Below are positions 32,142-33,590 of a DNA stretch of 33,590 nt, one piece after another; the stretch's first letter is position 1; each line of letters opens with the position of its first letter. The notes below the pieces were generated by a model. It made no database searches, was not told where the DNA came from, and was given only the letters and a program-made list of their open reading frames with translations. Origin of the DNA: Phycisphaeraceae bacterium (GTDB lineage: Bacteria > Planctomycetota > Phycisphaerae > Phycisphaerales > Phycisphaeraceae); NCBI GenBank assembly GCA_028284155.1, contig JANQSF010000039.1, positions 1 to 33,590 of the forward strand, in the 5' to 3' direction. The translations under genes and the position numbers were made by a program.

Positions 32142-32792
32142 GTGGACAAGATCCCTCTTAACATTGGCGGTGAAAAGTACTCGGTTGGTATCCCCCTCAT
32201 TGGCATCGTCGACGATGGCGGCGGTCGGCTTTGGGGCCGCAACAATCCCGAGCACAACCGCATCGAGATCGACGAGACCTGCCCCCTTCGCCGACGCCTT
32301 GAAACCATCGCCCACGAGGTGGCGCACGCGTGGCTTGAGTTCATGCCGTTGCCCCGCACGGAAGAGGAATTCTGCAATGCAATCGGACGGATCGCGGCAC
32401 GCCTGGCAACCGACTTGGAGCGCGCCGGTGGGACCGCTCGATTGTTGCTCCTGGGCCGACAACGGGCCGTGATTACGCCGCGAGAACTGTCGGAATTGAA
32501 CCCCACGGATCGGATCGACGCAGGGGCGAATCAGTGCAACAAGTGCGGCACATCGATCGCCCCTGGCTCGATCGTTCGGGACGGTCCACACAAGCACGCG
32601 CATTCGGCCACCGGCGTCATCCGGCTCCGCTTCGTTTGCACGTTCTGCGAGAAACTAGTGGTGTGGATTGAACAGGCCAGTCCCGGCGGGCTACCCAACG
32701 GCATTCAGGTGGAGAAACAGCGACAGACAGGTGGCGAGGAACTGACCGAGTTTTGTCGGGACTACCCTGACGAGTCAGGCATCATCGTCTGA
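32142..32792 (+). CDS. ImmA/IrrE-like metallopeptidase with C-terminal zinc ribbon
   Basis: 216 residues from GTG 32142. 'TIAHEVAHAW' supplies the zinc-metallopeptidase HExxH motif (His58, Glu59, His62), and 'RTEEEFCNAIG' downstream offers the third Glu ligand, as in ImmA/IrrE and related gluzincins. A second module has C132-x2-C135 and C166-x2-C169 (QCNKCG ... VCTFCEK), a zinc ribbon. ImmA-type peptidases cleave phage or ICE repressors; this one converges on, and overlaps by 18 bases, a small DNA-binding-type gene on the other strand. That suggests a lysogeny-control role, by inference. The start has only a weak ribosome site (GGGAC). Confidence 0.8.
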   Translation: MDKIPLNIGGEKYSVGIPLIGIVDDGGGRLWGRNNPEHNRIEIDETCPLRRRLETIAHEVAHAWLEFMPLPRTEEEFCNAIGRIAARLATDLERAGGTARLLLLGRQRAVITPRELSELNPTDRIDAGANQCNKCGTSIAPGSIVRDGPHKHAHSATGVIRLRFVCTFCEKLVVWIEQASPGGLPNGIQVEKQRQTGGEELTEFCRDYPDESGIIV

Positions 32793-33095
32793 TTTCGGCC
32801 TGACGCCCTTGCTCTTCGGGGGTTTCTTGGCTGCCTTGCGCTTCGTGCTGCTCTTGGACGTTTGCTCACCATCAATTTCCAAGAGCAGGCGCTGGACGCC
32901 GCCAGGCATTTGTGCGTCCAAGATCATTGCTTCGTACTTCTTTCGCTGGTTCTCGCTGGCGTCCAAGTACATAGCCATCGCGGCGGATGCCACGATCCAC
33001 TTGCCTTTTGAACCGAAGCGCATGCGCGCCAGTTCATCGAATCGATCAGCCAAGTCTGCGTAGGCAGTCCAATTGATTGATTTCTTTTCTTCCAT
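32775..33095 (-). CDS. Small ribbon-helix-helix-like DNA-binding protein with Lys-rich tail
   Basis: 106 residues from ATG 33095 (MEEKKSINWTAY); the frame reaches 33119 but has no better start. Residues 10-50 (DLADRFDELARMRFGSKGKWIVASAAMAMYLDAS) resemble a ribbon-helix-helix or related repressor fold. The C-terminus is a Lys/Ser/Pro-rich tail (STKRKAAKKPPKSKGVRPKS) of DNA-contact type. A divergent small gene starts 120 bases away, across an operator-like array. Candidate repressor of the element. Confidence 0.65.
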   Translation of the reverse strand: MEEKKSINWTAYADLADRFDELARMRFGSKGKWIVASAAMAMYLDASENQRKKYEAMILDAQMPGGVQRLLLEIDGEQTSKSSTKRKAAKKPPKSKGVRPKSDDDA

Positions 33096-33133
33096 TCGAA
33101 ACAACGTAATACACGACACTTAGGGCAGTCAAA

Positions 33134-33191
33134 CCTTGGACAAGGCAATTCTTTTCTTGTCTTATCCAAGTTTTTCCTTGACATATTCAAG
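33134..33191. promoter_or_regulatory. Operator array CTTG-N-CAAG between divergent genes
   Basis: Three related palindromes: CCTTGGACAAGG (33134-33145), CTTGTCTTATCCAAG (33156-33170) and CTTGACATATTCAAG (33177-33191). The latter two share CTTG-N7-CAAG and are exactly 21 bases apart (two helix turns). The right copy overlaps the -35 of the plus promoter. A weak minus promoter may use TTGACT (33132-33127) and TATTAC (33111-33106), though its spacer is only 15 bases. Confidence 0.62.
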
Positions 33192-33206
33192 TCTGGACGT
33201 TATCAA
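33178..33206 (+). promoter_or_regulatory. Sigma70-like promoter of the small plus-strand gene
   Basis: TTGACA (33178-33183), 17-base spacer, TATCAA (33201-33206). The predicted start at about 33213 is only about three bases before the ATG at 33216, so the mRNA would be nearly leaderless. The -35 lies inside the rightmost operator palindrome. Confidence 0.6.
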
Positions 33207-33215
33207 TGAAACGCC

Positions 33216-33407
33216 ATGCCGATCACGATCGACGATCCCGATCTTGAAGACCGCATAGCCAGCCTCGGCAAGCGCCAGTTGGTGCCCGTGAGCAAGACCG
33301 CGATGGCGACGGCCATCCTGCGCGAGGCCGTGTCCGACGATCGCGGCAAACCCGTTGAGAAGTGGCGCGAGAAAGCGAGGCGGCTCAAGCCGCCGGACGC
33401 CGCATGA
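33216..33407 (+). CDS. Small RHH/antitoxin-like DNA-binding protein
   Basis: 63 residues (MPITIDDPDLEDRIASLGKR...SKTAMATAILREAV). An N-terminal beta strand followed by 'S-K-T-x-x-x-x-x-x-L-R-E' helices is the layout of VapB-type ribbon-helix-helix proteins, and the basic tail KWREKARRLKPPDAA could contact DNA or a partner. No toxin gene follows within the window. It may be a Cro-like regulator of the divergent pair. Stop TGA overlaps a short downstream frame that I do not accept as a gene. Confidence 0.62.
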   Translation: MPITIDDPDLEDRIASLGKRQLVPVSKTAMATAILREAVSDDRGKPVEKWREKARRLKPPDAA

Positions 33408-33537
33408 CTTACCCACGGTCGGCGATGGCGCCGGCCGCACCCATACGCCTGCCGAGCATCACGAGTGGCGACAGTCACCGGCAGGCTTTGAGCCCCGCGA
33501 CGGGGAAACCCACCGCCGGGCCTTGAAAGCCATGACC

Positions 33538-33584
33538 AGGCCGCGACCGTGCAACGCCCACCGTGGAACAACAGGTCGCGGCCT
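33538..33584. repeat. 11-bp inverted repeat at the right edge
   Basis: AGGCCGCGACC (33538-33548) and GGTCGCGGCCT (33574-33584) are perfect arms around a 25-base loop. It lies in the 183-base stretch after the last small gene, in which no convincing gene is seen. No T tract follows before the window ends, so its role is open. Confidence 0.4.
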
Positions 33585-33590
33585 TTGAAC

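Noticed and set aside
33404..33526. Short plus frame beginning ATGACTTACCC in a TGA overlap, and the competing 77-codon frame 33355-33588
   Set aside because: Both are short and low in recognisable structure, and neither has a ribosome site; the second overlaps the accepted small gene in another frame.
1..33590. CRISPR array or insertion sequence
   Set aside because: No regularly spaced direct repeats of 25-40 bases and no transposase motif were seen on either strand.

Overview
The window looks like a high-GC (roughly 60-65% by eye) chromosome of a Planctomycetota-type bacterium. Three chromosomal genes support this: a large secreted PQQ/propeller protein of the DUF6797 type, a DUF1111 di-haem oxidoreductase and an imelysin lipoprotein. 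This is an inference from gene content; no marker gene fixes the taxon.

Left part (1-6420), host genes. There is the 3' end of an RNase HII-like gene (plus strand), an intergenic tandem/inverted repeat, a tRNA-Glu(CTC) with its own promoter and a perfect-palindrome terminator, and then three minus-strand genes. The last two (imelysin, then di-haem oxidoreductase) look like an iron-controlled operon: a Fur-box-like palindrome fills the spacer of the promoter in front of imelysin.

Central part (6656-29412), a 25-gene late-module array of a tailed phage or prophage, all on the minus strand. Read in the direction of transcription it runs: three small membrane or coiled-coil genes, Mu gp27-like small terminase, Mu gp28-like large terminase, a portal fused to a MuF/SPP1-gp7 head-morphogenesis domain, an HK97-type prohead protease that also carries an XRE-like helix-turn-helix, HK97-type major capsid, head accessory proteins, gp6-like connector, gp10-like neck protein, tail completion, a tail-tube candidate, a short tape measure, a large tail-tip protein, several beta-rich adhesion proteins and a terminal beta-propeller. 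Most neighbours overlap by 1-4 bases (TGA/ATG), while the head and tail-tube genes have a recurrent strong GAAAGGA-type ribosome site. A sigma70-like promoter (29718-29746) lies at the head of a ~300-base leader that holds several hairpins and an intrinsic terminator, suggesting late expression controlled by antitermination.

Right part (29750-33590), a lower-GC cargo and control region. It holds a radical SAM enzyme with extra SPASM-like cysteines, translationally overlapped with a membrane protein that has a Val/Ala-only segment; a hypothetical gene; a HEVAH metallopeptidase with a zinc ribbon; and two small, divergently transcribed DNA-binding-type genes (ribbon-helix-helix-like) separated by a spaced array of CTTG...CAAG operators. 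These may be the lysogeny switch.

No integrase, replication gene, endolysin or tail-assembly chaperone was found in the window. The element therefore either continues to the right of 33590 or is a domesticated or incomplete particle-producing element. The left edge of the element is probably between 6420 and 6656.
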